A stretch of 64,000 nt of DNA from AP-15 sp963772295 (GTDB lineage: Bacteria > Pseudomonadota > Alphaproteobacteria > ATCC43930 > CGMCC-115725): positions 744,001 through 808,000 of the forward strand of contig CAVYWO010000009.1 in assembly GCA_963772295.1 (NCBI GenBank). Reading direction: 5' to 3'. Position 1 is the stretch's first letter, and each line of letters opens with the position of its first letter. The notes beneath the pieces were generated by a model. It was not told the DNA's origin. It ran no database searches and was given only the letters and a program-made list of their open reading frames with translations. Both the position numbers and the translations under genes were made by a program. Below are positions 35,746-44,638 of this stretch, one piece after another.

Positions 35746-36327
35746 ATGACGATCGACCGGTTCCAATGCCATCGGCGCAGTGGCGCCAGGCTCCGAGGAC
35801 AAACAGCCGCCTTACTGGCTGCTTTCCTGCTGTCGGCCTGCGTCCCGCAGAGCGCCTACGACGCGCTCGAGCGGGAGAACGTAAAGCTGCGCGCGAAAAA
35901 CCAGCAGCTCGCGGCGCAGCTCCTGGCATTGCAACAGGAGGCCAGTTTTGTCGAGGCCGGCGACTTCCTGTTCCCGCTCGGCGGCTTTGAGCTGAGCCAA
36001 GCCGGCGAGGCCGAGCTGCGCAGCAAGATCGTGGCCATCCTCAAAGACCTGCACAACGCCAAGGTCGTCGTCTACGGCTATACCGACAATACGCCGGTCG
36101 GGCCGCCGCTGCAGCACCAGGGGATCAACGACAATCTGACCTTGTCCTCACGCCGCGCCGGGGCCGTGGTCAGCTTCCTCGTCGCCCAGGGGGTCGATCC
36201 GAACATCATATCGGCCAAGGGGTTCGGCGAGACGCATCCGGTGGCGCCAAACGATACCCCGGCCGACCGGGCGCGCAACCGGCGCATCGTTATCACGATC
36301 CAAGGGCCGGGCGCGCCCCCCGGTTGA
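35746..36327 (+). CDS. OmpA-family peptidoglycan-binding lipoprotein
   Basis: The start at 35746 is 13 bp after the LLM gene stop. The 193-residue protein has a lipoprotein signal (LLAAFLLSACVPQ), a short coiled-coil-like stretch (YDALERENVKLRAKNQQLAA) and a C-terminal OmpA domain. In the OmpA domain, YGYTDNTPVG, LTLSSRRAGAVVSFL and DTPADRARNRRIVITI carry the Asp and Arg that bind diaminopimelate. It would anchor the outer membrane to the wall. The first copy of the three-member small protein family follows 20 bp downstream. Confidence 0.88.
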   Translation: MTIDRFQCHRRSGARLRGQTAALLAAFLLSACVPQSAYDALERENVKLRAKNQQLAAQLLALQQEASFVEAGDFLFPLGGFELSQAGEAELRSKIVAILKDLHNAKVVVYGYTDNTPVGPPLQHQGINDNLTLSSRRAGAVVSFLVAQGVDPNIISAKGFGETHPVAPNDTPADRARNRRIVITIQGPGAPPG

Positions 36328-36346
36328 GGGCCGGCGAGAGGTGAGC

Positions 36347-36673
36347 ATGACCGCCGCAACCGCAGCCAAGACCCGTACCGCTGGACCCGCAGGCAAATCC
36401 GTGCGGCAGTCGGTCGGCCAAGCCATCCAGGACGCGGCGGCGACCGCGTCGGTGCACGCCGCCAGGGTCAGACAATCGGCCGGCGAGGCCGGCTACGACG
36501 CGTCGCAGACGATCTCGCGCTTCCTTTACACCGGCGCCTACGCGCTGGCGTACGGCGTTGTCTATGCCGCGGTCTTCGCGGCCCGGTCGCTCCCCCAGGA
36601 GAACCCGGTAATGCGCGGCTTCCATGACGGCGGGCAGGCGGCGCGGGAGCGGCTCGAAACGGGCACGGACTGA
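36347..36673 (+). CDS. Small one-TM protein, SLPQENPVM family, paralogue 1
   Basis: This is a 108-residue protein of unknown function. The first 50 residues are Ala/Thr-rich and polar (QSVGQAIQDAAATASVHAAR). Then come a probable membrane helix (YTGAYALAYGVVYAAVFAA) and the conserved tail RSLPQENPVMRGFHDGGQAA. Two further paralogues at 48012 and 49650 keep the helix and tail almost unchanged while the N-terminus varies. It follows the OmpA gene by 20 bp and is convergent with the CaCA antiporter gene (10 bp between stops). All three family members neighbour a cation transporter. Confidence 0.75.
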   Translation: MTAATAAKTRTAGPAGKSVRQSVGQAIQDAAATASVHAARVRQSAGEAGYDASQTISRFLYTGAYALAYGVVYAAVFAARSLPQENPVMRGFHDGGQAARERLETGTD

Positions 36674-36682
36674 AGCTTTCGA

Positions 36683-37747
36683 TCAGCCCGAGCTCTCGAA
36701 ATAATAGGCGAGCGCGAACAGCACATAGACGCCGACGAGGAGCAGCCCTTCGAACCAGGTGGTCTCGCCATCGGCGGCGATCAGCCGGACGACGAACGCG
36801 GCGGCGGCGATCGCAAAGAGATCGAGCGGGCTGCCGAAGACGAGGTTCATCGGGTAGCCGATGATCCAAGATGCCAGCACGAGCACGGGGGCGACGACGA
36901 GGGCGATCTGGATCGCCGAGCCGATGCACATCGTGAATACGATGTCCATCTTGTCCTGGCGTGCGAACACCACGGCAGCGAAGAGATCGCTCGCGGTGCC
37001 GACGAGCGCCAGCACGACGACACCGATGAACACAGGCGTCAGCCCGAGTTGCGTCGACGTGGCCTCGAGGGCGGCCGAGGCAAGCTCGGCCTCGATCGCG
37101 ATCAGGACGGTACCGGCCGCCATGACGGCGAGAGCCCGAGCCGCACTCCATTCGGGGTTGCCGCGCGGCGCGTCGGCGGCGAACACGTCGCGATGCGTGA
37201 TAAGGGTGTAGACGAGATTGGCCGCGTAGAGCAGCAGCAGAACCACCGAAACGCCGAGGCTCAGCCGCTCGTCGAGCAGGGAAATGTCGGCGTTCGGTGA
37301 AGCCCGGTGTTCGGTCAAGTCGAATACCGCCGGCAGCAGGATCGCGATTACCACCAGGAACAGCAATGTCGACAACAGACCGGCGTTGGCCTGGTTGAAG
37401 GTCTGTCGGGCGCGTCCGAAGCCGCCCACCAGGGCCGAGATGCCGAGAAACAAGAGTGTCGTGCCGATGATCGAGCCGGTAATTTGCGCCTGGACGACGC
37501 GGGTTTGCGCGCGCGCGAGGATAAAAAGCGCGAGAAGCAACTCGGCAGTGTTGCCGAAGCTGACATTGAGCAGACCGCCGATGGTGCCGCCGGCGTGCTC
37601 GGCGAGCTGTTCGGTGGAACGCCGGATCCAATTGGCGAGTACGGCGATGGCGACGATGCTGGTCAGGAAGACCCAGCTCGGCCGCGCCTCGACAATGTAG
37701 CGTAGGACAAGCGAGAGCGGAACAGAGAGCAGCAGCGCGTAGGACAT
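36683..37747 (-). CDS. CaCA-superfamily cation/proton antiporter (Cax-like)
   Basis: The 354-residue protein has about eleven helices and the inverted alpha-repeats of cation/proton exchangers. The first repeat is canonical (LLNVSFGNTAELLLALFILA, then ITGSIIGTTLLFLGISALVG). In the second, the usual GNAAEH-type signature reads VGTASDLFAAVVFARQDKMD, followed by GSAIQIALVVAPVLVLAS, so the acidic residue is Asp and its neighbours differ. That may change ion preference. It would export Ca2+ or a similar cation in exchange for protons. It is convergent with the small SLPQENPVM protein gene. Confidence 0.9.
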   Translation of the reverse strand: MSYALLLSVPLSLVLRYIVEARPSWVFLTSIVAIAVLANWIRRSTEQLAEHAGGTIGGLLNVSFGNTAELLLALFILARAQTRVVQAQITGSIIGTTLLFLGISALVGGFGRARQTFNQANAGLLSTLLFLVVIAILLPAVFDLTEHRASPNADISLLDERLSLGVSVVLLLLYAANLVYTLITHRDVFAADAPRGNPEWSAARALAVMAAGTVLIAIEAELASAALEATSTQLGLTPVFIGVVVLALVGTASDLFAAVVFARQDKMDIVFTMCIGSAIQIALVVAPVLVLASWIIGYPMNLVFGSPLDLFAIAAAAFVVRLIAADGETTWFEGLLLVGVYVLFALAYYFESSG

Positions 37748-37896
37748 CGCCGCACCAATAGCCTACCAGCAAAGCCGCGGACAATCTGTTCGCCAAGGCT
37801 CGGGGTGGTCCCGCAGAGAGCGGTTGCCTTTTCCCTCTACGAGGACAACCGTCCGACGGCGACATCTCGCGGCGTGGCTCGCGGCGCGCTGCGCCG

Positions 37897-38904
37897 ATGG
37901 AGGCTGGCACATTGACCTCCCCGATCTCCCACTCTTCCGGCACCCATCTGCCATGGTTCATCCGGAGGCCGAGCAGGATCGTCGCGGCGATCATCGTCGC
38001 CGCCGTCGCCTATCTGCTGACCTGGGAACTGCCCGACGAGCTCAACCTGCTGATCCCCTACGATCTTGCCGTGACGGTTTATATCGGGCTGGTCGGCGTC
38101 TTGATGAACCGGGCCTCGCCCGCAGATGCAGCCGAACTCTCGCGCCGCGACGAGCCGAACACCGGGCTCGTGCTGACTATCGTCATCGCGCTGTCGGTGG
38201 TCAGTCTGGTCGGGGTCGCCGCGATGCTCAATCACCCGCCCGGCCGGCCGCGCTGGGAGAGGCTTATGCCGTTGTCCCAGGTTCATCAACATCTGGGGTC
38301 CGATGGGTCGGCGAGGCCGAAACGGATCGTCGCACGGGTCTCATAGGGTCCTGCCGTATTCCGTCCGCGGTTTTGCGCCGCCGTGGCTAGCGCCGCACCG
38401 TGGCGGCTCCGCTGCGCGGGTTGTCACGGCCGATGATGTCCCAATAGCTCGTCGGCTGCTGGCGAGAGGCGAGCCCCAGTACGGTCCTTCAATGGGCGGG
38501 CGTGAGCTCAGAATACCATATATGGGCCTACCTGGGACAACGGCATAAGCCTCCGCTGGGAGATCAATCTCCACATGACGGCGTCGCTGCTCGCGGTGAT
38601 CCTCTCCTGGTTCCTGGTTCACATTTATTTCGGTTTCCATTACATGCGTCTTTATTACGACGATACACTCGTCGACGGAAAGTTGATTTATCAAATGGGG
38701 CTCGAGTTTCCCGAACGCTCGACCGCCGACTTTTGGGATTTCATGTACTACTCATTTACGATCGCCATGTGCTATCAGACCTCCGACGTTTCGATCACCT
38801 CGGTCAGGATCCGCCGCGCTACCTTGCTGCACTCGATTTTTTCGTTTCTGTTCGTTACAGCGATCATCGGCTTCGTGGTCAACGTCATCTCGAATGTCAC
38901 ATGA
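37897..38904 (+). pseudogene. DUF1345 membrane protein split by a MITE
   Basis: The N-terminal half (WFIRRPSRIVAAIIVAAVAY, YDLAVTVYIGLVGVLMNRAS, VLTIVIALSVVSLVGVAAML) and the C-terminal half (HMTASLLAVILSWFLVHIYF, STADFWDFMYYSFTIAMCYQ and TSDVSITSVRIRRATLLHS) are two parts of one DUF1345 protein. They are separated by a 295-bp insertion with terminal inverted repeats and an 8-bp target duplication. Removing the insertion and one target copy joins GRPRWE to INLHMTAS in frame. As it stands, translation would leave the gene inside the element and stop at 38346. The family function is unknown. Confidence 0.87.
38259..38553. mobile_element. 295-bp MITE with 24-bp perfect terminal inverted repeats
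   Basis: The left end (38259-38282) starts GAGGCTTATGCCGTTGTCCC and the right end (38530-38553) is its exact 24-bp reverse complement. The 8-bp direct repeat CGCTGGGA flanks both ends (38251-38258 and 38554-38561), the mark of transposition. No transposase is encoded, so it must have been moved by an enzyme supplied elsewhere. The end sequence was not matched to a named IS family from memory; 8-bp duplications occur in several (ISL3, IS66, IS1595 and others). Confidence 0.92.
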
Positions 38905-40182
38905 GCGTTCGCGAGCGGTCGTCCCGGCTTGTGTGGCTCTGATCGCGATTACTCTCGCCGCGAGTTCGGCAGTGGCGCAGTCGCCAGCCCAATCCGGTGA
39001 TGGTTTCGTCGGACCAACCGAAGCACGCCCCAAACACAAACCTATCAACTTGGAGCTCGAAGCGCCGTCCCGCTACTTATTCCCGCATCTCACCAAGGAC
39101 CTCAATGGCCTTCACGACCGATACCGTCGGTTCCAAAAAAATTACGACGTAATTATGATCTTCAATATTCGATGACGGTATCGGTACTTCCACAATGGGG
39201 GAAGCCGAACGGTGGACCCGGCGTGGCGTCTCTGCTCTACACCCCAACCGTCACGTGGAACCCGTTTACAAATACAGCGGTCGGATCGGGGTCATTCGCC
39301 TTCGCGATGGTGCAAACCCAGTTTTGGACCAGGACAGATGGCGCTTCGCAACAAGCTCGTCTCGGTCTGATCACTCCACTCAGTGTTCAGACCACCATTC
39401 TCACTGAATATAATCAACTGATGTACACGCACACCTTTCCCGGCACCTGGAGTTGGTTGTCGATTACATTCGGTCAATACACTTTTGCTGCTTACGACAG
39501 CAATGAATATGCCGGAAATGCGCAGACCAACTTCATCAGCTATCCGCTGGCGCAGAACGGCACCCAGACTTATCCGAACGGTGGGGTCGGTGCCTATGCG
39601 CAGGCCGCCTCGCCCGACGGGCAATTCACTTTCGCAGGAGGAGCCCAAGGCGCCAATAATCTTCTTGGCAACGCGATCGCGGTGGGCGGATCGTCGGCGG
39701 ACAAGTATGCTTATTTCATCGCCGGAGAATGGGCCCCGAATTTGTTGGCTGGAGGGGCCTACAGCCTCCTCGGCTACAGCCAGCCCTCGGTGCCGGAGCA
39801 GCCAAGCAGCAGCAAAGGCCTGTCTTTCAACGCGGTTCAGAATATCAATTCGACATGGGGCCTGTTCTTGCGTGCCAACGGTGCCAGCGGAACCGCGATC
39901 CCGATCGAGGCCTCGGTCGCGTGGGGCGGGGTCTGGAACAACCCGTTCCACCACAACAAGCTTGACCAGCTTGGGCTCGGCATCTTTTGGAACAAGACCA
40001 ACCTCAACGCATTGAGCCAACCCGCGCGGAATGCCGAATGGGGATCGGAGTTCTACTATAATTTCACGGTCTTCAAGGGCCTGCGGCTCACCCCTGACAT
40101 CCAACTCTATTTCGACCCGGCACTGCACCCAGGCTCCGGCCCGGCCGCGGTCTTCACCTTCCGTACGACGGCTTTCTTCTGA
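38894..40182 (+). pseudogene. OprB-like outer-membrane porin, frameshifted
   Basis: The first frame gives a signal peptide (VALIAITLAASSAVAQ) and an N-terminal region to about residue 80. A second frame, open from well before 39172, gives NYDLQYSMTVSVLPQWGKP and a 22-strand-like barrel with ITFGQYTFAAYDSNEYAGNA, GIFWNKTNLNALSQPARNAE, LTPDIQLYFDPALHPGSG and a C-terminal Phe. The frames overlap at an imperfect repeat (AATTACGA/AATTATGA). Removing 11 bases there restores QKNYDLQYSM. The porin would let sugars or other small solutes through the outer membrane. It follows the split DUF1345 gene directly. Confidence 0.75.
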
Positions 40183-40197
40183 AGCGTATTAGTCGCG

Positions 40198-40383
40198 CAC
40201 CGGCGTTGCCGACCCGCAGGAGATGAAACCGCGTCGGCATCGTAGGGCGGATGAGCGGAAGCGAAATCCGCCACCCGAGCGCCCCGATTTGGCGGAATGC
40301 GCGCTGCGCGCTGTTCCGCCCTACGTCGTCCTTGTTTCTTTCTAGTCCCCCACCGGCGGCGCCGACCCGCAGGGAATGAAACT
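40198..40383. repeat. Composite intergenic repeat: 33-bp direct repeats around a palindromic unit
   Basis: Two imperfect 33-bp direct repeats (CACCGGCG, GCCGACCCGCAGG and ATGAAAC blocks) at 40198-40230 and 40351-40383 flank an 85-bp unit. The unit's ends are perfect 11-bp inverted repeats (CGTAGGGCGGA at 40241 and TCCGCCCTACG at 40315). The inner unit belongs to the common TAGGGCGGAT-type alphaproteobacterial repeats. No coding potential was seen. Confidence 0.82.
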
Positions 40384-40389
40384 TCACCC

Positions 40390-40483
40390 GCTGTCATTGC
40401 GAGGCGCCGATAGGCGCCGCGGCAATCGCGGCGTCGCGGAGTTTGCGGCGTCGAGATTGCTTCGCTGCGCTCGCAATGACAGC
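40390..40483. repeat. 94-bp palindromic intergenic repeat, copy 2
   Basis: Perfect 14-bp inverted arms (GCTGTCATTGCGAG and its complement) bound a unit of exactly 94 bp, the same length as the related unit at 14152-14245. Inner sequence differs except for the TCGC and CAATC motifs. It lies seven bases after the composite repeat, making a cluster of three repeat types in under 300 bp. Confidence 0.85.
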
Positions 40484-40539
40484 GAGGGTCGGCCGACGCG
40501 GTCGCGCCGACAGCGTTTTGTTAACGGTGGCCCTGAGGT

Positions 40540-40830
40540 CGGCGGTACGAGCCAAACTCGATATAGCCGCGCAAATTCATGTAGATCGAGCAGCGAGAGG
40601 CCGGAATTCCCGCCAATCTGCGGCCCGACCCCGCGCGCTACGCGTTCGGCCCAAGACATCGGAAGCTGTCCGCTATCTGCCGTCAACTGCTGATGGGATT
40701 GCCCCACCGCGCCAATGTTCCCCGTGACCAACTGTGATGCCGAGAGGTCCAGATGCGAGTCGATCCGGTTCGTAGCGCCAGCATCGATTGCACCATGACC
40801 CATGCCGATAGTGGAAAGGCCGATCGGGGT
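40540..40830 (-). pseudogene. Remnant of a Phenol_MetA_deg (SphA-like) outer-membrane transporter
   Basis: The minus strand still reads GLSTIGMGHGAIDAGA, then SHLDLSASQLVTGNIGAVGQ, SHQQLTADSGQLP, and RVARGVGPQIGG. These are pieces of the barrel proteins annotated as transporter / MetA-pathway of phenol degradation. Stretches between these pieces are missing and there is no start codon, signal peptide or proper C-terminus. The surrounding frame continues into unrelated sequence, so it is a decayed fragment. The rest of the 40484-41134 gap shows nothing recognisable. Confidence 0.55.
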
Positions 40831-41134
40831 TGTTGGCTCCCTGCCGGAATATCGCCCGCCGAACCCAGCCAACGGGCCGATGCGAACGGTCGCCGAGGTC
40901 ACCTGTCGGCGGGTGCGAAGGCAGGCGAGACGCTCAGACGCGCTCAGATCGTCGAGTCGGCGGGTGGGTCGGCCGGGAGTCGGATAGGAGATCGCGCGAT
41001 GCGCAAGGCTTGCCTGCCGGCCGCCGGCCTGCCGCTGCCGCGGTTGTCGTTGCCAGCGGCGAATGCCTGCCGTTATAAGTCTTGTTCCGATCGTATCACA
41101 CCACGAACCGCACGGATTACGAGGAGCGAGGGAG

Positions 41135-41665
41135 ATGAGCGACCTCCTGGTAATCGCATTCCCGACCGAGGCAAAGGCGGAAGAGGTTCGCAAGAAACTG
41201 CTCGACATGCAGCGGGAGTACTTGATCGAGCTGGACGATGCCGTCGTCGCCCTGAAGCAGCCGAACGGCCACATCAAGCTCAATCAGCTGTTTCACCCGA
41301 GAGCGGCTGGGGCCGCAGGCGGCGCCCTTTGGGGCACGCTGATCGGCATGCTGTTCCTGATGCCGCTGGCCGGGGCCGCCCTTGGCGCCGGTGCAGGGGC
41401 GCTCGGCGGCGCCCTGACCGATGCCGGGATCAATGATGGGTTCATGAGGGACGCGGCCCAGACCTTGCAATCGGGCGACGCCGCCTTGTTCCTGCTGATC
41501 CGCAAGATGACCACGGACAAGGTGCTGGCGGCCCTGCAGGGTGTCGGCGGGACGGTGTTGCGCACCTCCTTTGACCATACCAGAGAGGAGGCGTTGCGCC
41601 AGGCGCTGGCGGGGCATGCAGCGGCTCAACCGGCCGGGCCGGCGACTGAGGACGGCCTGACATGA
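41135..41665 (+). CDS. DUF1269 membrane protein
   Basis: The start at 41135 follows GAGCGAGGGAG. The 176-residue protein has the DUF1269 layout: SDLLVIAFPTEAKAEEVRKK at the N-terminus, DDAVVALKQPNGHIKLNQLF, a Gly/Ala-rich hydrophobic hairpin (GTLIGMLFLMPLAGAALGAG) and LLIRKMTTDKVLAALQGVGG. Function is unknown; the family is often found near stress or transport genes. Its stop overlaps the start of the oxidase subunit II gene (ATGA), so it is the first gene of the cyo operon here. Confidence 0.85.
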   Translation: MSDLLVIAFPTEAKAEEVRKKLLDMQREYLIELDDAVVALKQPNGHIKLNQLFHPRAAGAAGGALWGTLIGMLFLMPLAGAALGAGAGALGGALTDAGINDGFMRDAAQTLQSGDAALFLLIRKMTTDKVLAALQGVGGTVLRTSFDHTREEALRQALAGHAAAQPAGPATEDGLT

Positions 41666-42666
41666 AGCGGCCGGACGCCTCCTCCGGCATCGGCCGGCGT
41701 CTCCGGCTTTCGCAGGCGGAGCCCTCCGCCGGCATTCGGTCGCGCGGTTCCACGTCGAAGGCGCGGCCGGCGCGCCGGCGCCGGGGCTCGCTGTCCAGAC
41801 TGATGGTATGCTCGGCGCTGCTCGCCGCTTCCTGTCGCCAGGGCGTGCTCGATCCGCAGGGACCGATCGCCGCGGCGGACCGGCTCCTCCTGATCAACTC
41901 GACCGAGATCATGCTGGTGGTCGTGGTGCCGGTGATCCTCGCGACCCTGGGGTTTGCCTGGTGGTACCGGTCCTCCAACCCCCGCGCCAGCCGGAGCGCG
42001 GGGGAGGGCTATGAGGGCCGCATCGAGTTTGTTACCTGGTCGATCCCGGCGCTGGTGGTGATCCTGCTGGGCGGGGTCATCTGGATCGGTTCCCATCAGC
42101 TCGATCCACGCGCGCCGATCGCCGGCGACGACAAGCCGCTCCAGGTCGAGGTCGCTTCGCTCGACTGGAAGTGGCTCTTTATCTACCCCGAAGAGGGGAT
42201 TGCCGCGGTCAATCAGCTGGTGGTGCCTGCCGGCAGGCCGGTCAGATTTCGTTTGACCTCGGCGACGGTGATGAATTCCTTCTTCGTGCCGCAGCTCGGC
42301 AGCCAGATCTATACGATGCCGGGCATGACCACCCACCTGAACCTCCTGGCCGACAGGGCCGGCGAGTATCCGGGCCTATCGGCGAATTTCAGCGGCGACG
42401 GCTTTGCCGACATGCGGTTCACGGTCAAGGCGGTGGCGGCGGAGGCGTTCGGCGCCTGGGTCGCGAAGGTGCGCGGCTCCGGATCGGCGCTCGACATGGC
42501 CGGCTATGCCGCCTTGGCGAAGCCGAGCGAGGCCGTCCCGCCCAAGACCTACCGTTCGGTCGACCCGCGGCTGTTCGGGCGCATCGTCGACCAAACGGCG
42601 CTCGATCCCAAAGAAAGGCGGGCCGGCGGGGCCTGGTGTCCGCCGCTGCGGCAGGCGGGAGGCTGA
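41662..42666 (+). CDS. cyoA: Cytochrome o-type quinol oxidase subunit II
   Basis: The 334-residue protein has a long basic N-terminus, then a lipoprotein-type signal (MVCSALLAASCRQG). Two membrane helices (STEIMLVVVVPVILATLGFA, TWSIPALVVILLGGVIWIGS) and a periplasmic cupredoxin-like domain follow (VASLDWKWLFIYPEEGIAAV, NSFFVPQLGSQIYTMPGM). The CuA ligands of cytochrome c oxidases are missing (GLSANFSGDGFADMRF in place of the Cys pair), which identifies a quinol oxidase. It starts within the DUF1269 stop codon and is followed 1 bp later by cyoB. The internal ATG at 41803 would give a shorter, more typical signal. Confidence 0.93.
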   Translation: MKRPDASSGIGRRLRLSQAEPSAGIRSRGSTSKARPARRRRGSLSRLMVCSALLAASCRQGVLDPQGPIAAADRLLLINSTEIMLVVVVPVILATLGFAWWYRSSNPRASRSAGEGYEGRIEFVTWSIPALVVILLGGVIWIGSHQLDPRAPIAGDDKPLQVEVASLDWKWLFIYPEEGIAAVNQLVVPAGRPVRFRLTSATVMNSFFVPQLGSQIYTMPGMTTHLNLLADRAGEYPGLSANFSGDGFADMRFTVKAVAAEAFGAWVAKVRGSGSALDMAGYAALAKPSEAVPPKTYRSVDPRLFGRIVDQTALDPKERRAGGAWCPPLRQAGG

Positions 42667-42667
42667 G

Positions 42668-44638
42668 ATGCTGGGTCAACTGAGCTGGGCCGCAATCCCA
42701 CTGCAACAGCCGCTGCCGCTCTTCGCGATGGGGGCGGTCGGGCTCGTCATTCTGGCCGTGCTCGGGTTCGTCACCGTCAAGGGGTGGTGGCCCTATCTGT
42801 GGCGCGACTGGCTGACCAGCGTCGACCACAAGCGGATCGGCGTCATGTATCTGGCGCTGGCGCTGATCATGCTGCTGCGCGGCTATTCGGACGCGATCAT
42901 GATGCGCTCACAGCAGGCGATCGCGATCGGCGGCCCGCGGGGATACCTGCCGCCCGACCATTACAACCAGATCTTCTCGGCGCACGGCACGATCATGATC
43001 TTTTTCGTGGCGATGCCGTTCGTCATCGGACTGATGAACTTTGTCGTGCCATTGCAGCTCGGCGTGCGCGACGTCGCCTTTCCCACGCTCAATTCGGTCA
43101 GTTTCTGGCTGACGGCCTCGGGCGCGCTCTTGGTCAACGTGTCGCTCGTCGTCGGCAATTTCGCCCGCACCGGCTGGATGGGTTACCCGCCGCTGTCGGA
43201 GCTCGCCTACTCGCCCGATGTCGGCGTCGACTATTACCTCTGGCCCTTGCAGATCTCGGGCATCGGCACCTTGCTCACCGGCGTCAATTTCGTCACCACG
43301 ATCCTCAAACTGCGCGCCCCGGGTATGTTCTATTTCCGCATGCCGGTGTTCTGCTGGACCGCGCTCGCGGCGAACATGCTGATCGTCGCCGCCTTTCCGA
43401 TCCTGACCGCGACCTTTGTGATGCTGCTGCTCGATCGTTATTTGGGCATGCACTTCTTCACCGCCGGCGGCGGCGGCAGTGCGATGATGTATGTCAACCT
43501 GTTCTGGGCCTGGGGCCATCCCGAAGTCTACATCCTGATCCTGCCGGCGTTCGGCGTCTTTTCCGAAGTGATCGCGACCTTTTCCGGCAAGGCCCTGTTC
43601 AGCTACCGCTCGATGGTTCTCGCAACTTTGGGAATCTGCGTCCTCTCCTTCATGGTTTGGCTGCATCATTTCTTCACGATGGGCGCCGGCGCCAACGTCA
43701 ACGCCTTCTTCGGCATCATGTCGACGATCATCGCGGTGCCGACCGGGGTCAAAATCTTCAATTGGCTGTTCACCATGTTCCGCGGCCGGGTCGTGTATCG
43801 GACCCCGGTTCTGTATTCGATCGGCTTCATGGTCACGTTCGTCATCGGCGGCATGACCGGCGTGCTGCTGGCGGTGCCGCCGGTCGACTTCGTGCTCCAC
43901 AACAGCGTCTTCCTCGTCGCTCATTTCCACAACGTGATCATCGGCGGCGTGCTGTTCGGTGCGCTGGCCGGTTATAATTACTGGTTCCCGAAGGCGTTCG
44001 GCTTCAGCCTCGACGAGTGGTGGGGCAAGGCCAGTTTCTGGTGCTGGTTCGTCGGCTTCTATCTCGCCTTCACGCCGCTCTACGCGCTCGGCCTGATGGG
44101 CATGACGCGGCGCCTTCAGCACATTTCCGATCCGAGTTGGCGACCGTTGCTGCTGGTCGCGGAGGTCGGCGCCATCGTCATTTTCCTCGCCATCCTCTGC
44201 CAGGCCGCGCAGCTCTATGTCAGCATCCGCACCCGCGAGAGCCGCCGCGACCTGACCGGCGACCCGTGGAACGGCCGTACCCTGGAGTGGTCGACCGCAT
44301 CGCCGCCGCCGGCCTACAATTTCGCAGTGCTGCCCAGGGTCGAGACGATCGACGCCTTTTGGGAGATGAAACGGCGGGGACCGGCGCCGGTCGAACCGAC
44401 CTACGAGACGATCGAGATGCCGCGCAACAGCCCGATCGGCTTGGTCATCGCCTTCTTTGCGACAGCGGCCGGCTTTTCCGCGATCTGGCACATCTGGTGG
44501 GTCGTGATCCTCGGTCTCCTCGCTATCGCCGTCACCGTCATGGTCTTCGGCTGGAGCGAGAACCGCGAGCGCGAGATCTCGGCCACCGATCTGGCGCGAA
44601 TGGAACGGGCGCGGCTCGGCTTCGGGGGGGCGACATGA
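42668..44638 (+). CDS. cyoB: Cytochrome o-type quinol oxidase subunit I
   Basis: The 656-residue heme-copper oxidase subunit carries the low-spin heme and the binuclear centre. The haem and CuB histidines are in FSAHGTIMIFFVAMPF, WAWGHPEVYILILPAFGVFS (H-x3-Y cross-link and proton channel), WLHHFFTMGAG (His pair) and LVAHFHNVIIGG. About fifteen membrane helices fit the Cyo layout. The enzyme reduces O2 to water with electrons from ubiquinol and pumps protons. It overlaps cyoC by 4 bp. Confidence 0.96.
   Translation: MLGQLSWAAIPLQQPLPLFAMGAVGLVILAVLGFVTVKGWWPYLWRDWLTSVDHKRIGVMYLALALIMLLRGYSDAIMMRSQQAIAIGGPRGYLPPDHYNQIFSAHGTIMIFFVAMPFVIGLMNFVVPLQLGVRDVAFPTLNSVSFWLTASGALLVNVSLVVGNFARTGWMGYPPLSELAYSPDVGVDYYLWPLQISGIGTLLTGVNFVTTILKLRAPGMFYFRMPVFCWTALAANMLIVAAFPILTATFVMLLLDRYLGMHFFTAGGGGSAMMYVNLFWAWGHPEVYILILPAFGVFSEVIATFSGKALFSYRSMVLATLGICVLSFMVWLHHFFTMGAGANVNAFFGIMSTIIAVPTGVKIFNWLFTMFRGRVVYRTPVLYSIGFMVTFVIGGMTGVLLAVPPVDFVLHNSVFLVAHFHNVIIGGVLFGALAGYNYWFPKAFGFSLDEWWGKASFWCWFVGFYLAFTPLYALGLMGMTRRLQHISDPSWRPLLLVAEVGAIVIFLAILCQAAQLYVSIRTRESRRDLTGDPWNGRTLEWSTASPPPAYNFAVLPRVETIDAFWEMKRRGPAPVEPTYETIEMPRNSPIGLVIAFFATAAGFSAIWHIWWVVILGLLAIAVTVMVFGWSENREREISATDLARMERARLGFGGAT

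Noticed and set aside
36468..37994. A 508-codon minus-strand frame overlapping the CaCA gene
   Set aside because: Its text is low-complexity Arg/Ala sequence, while the alternative frame encodes a clear antiporter with membrane helices.
40384..41283. A 299-codon minus-strand frame as a complete gene
   Set aside because: Only a central part resembles an outer-membrane transporter; both ends are unrelated and run through a repeat and antisense to DUF1269, so it is listed as a remnant.
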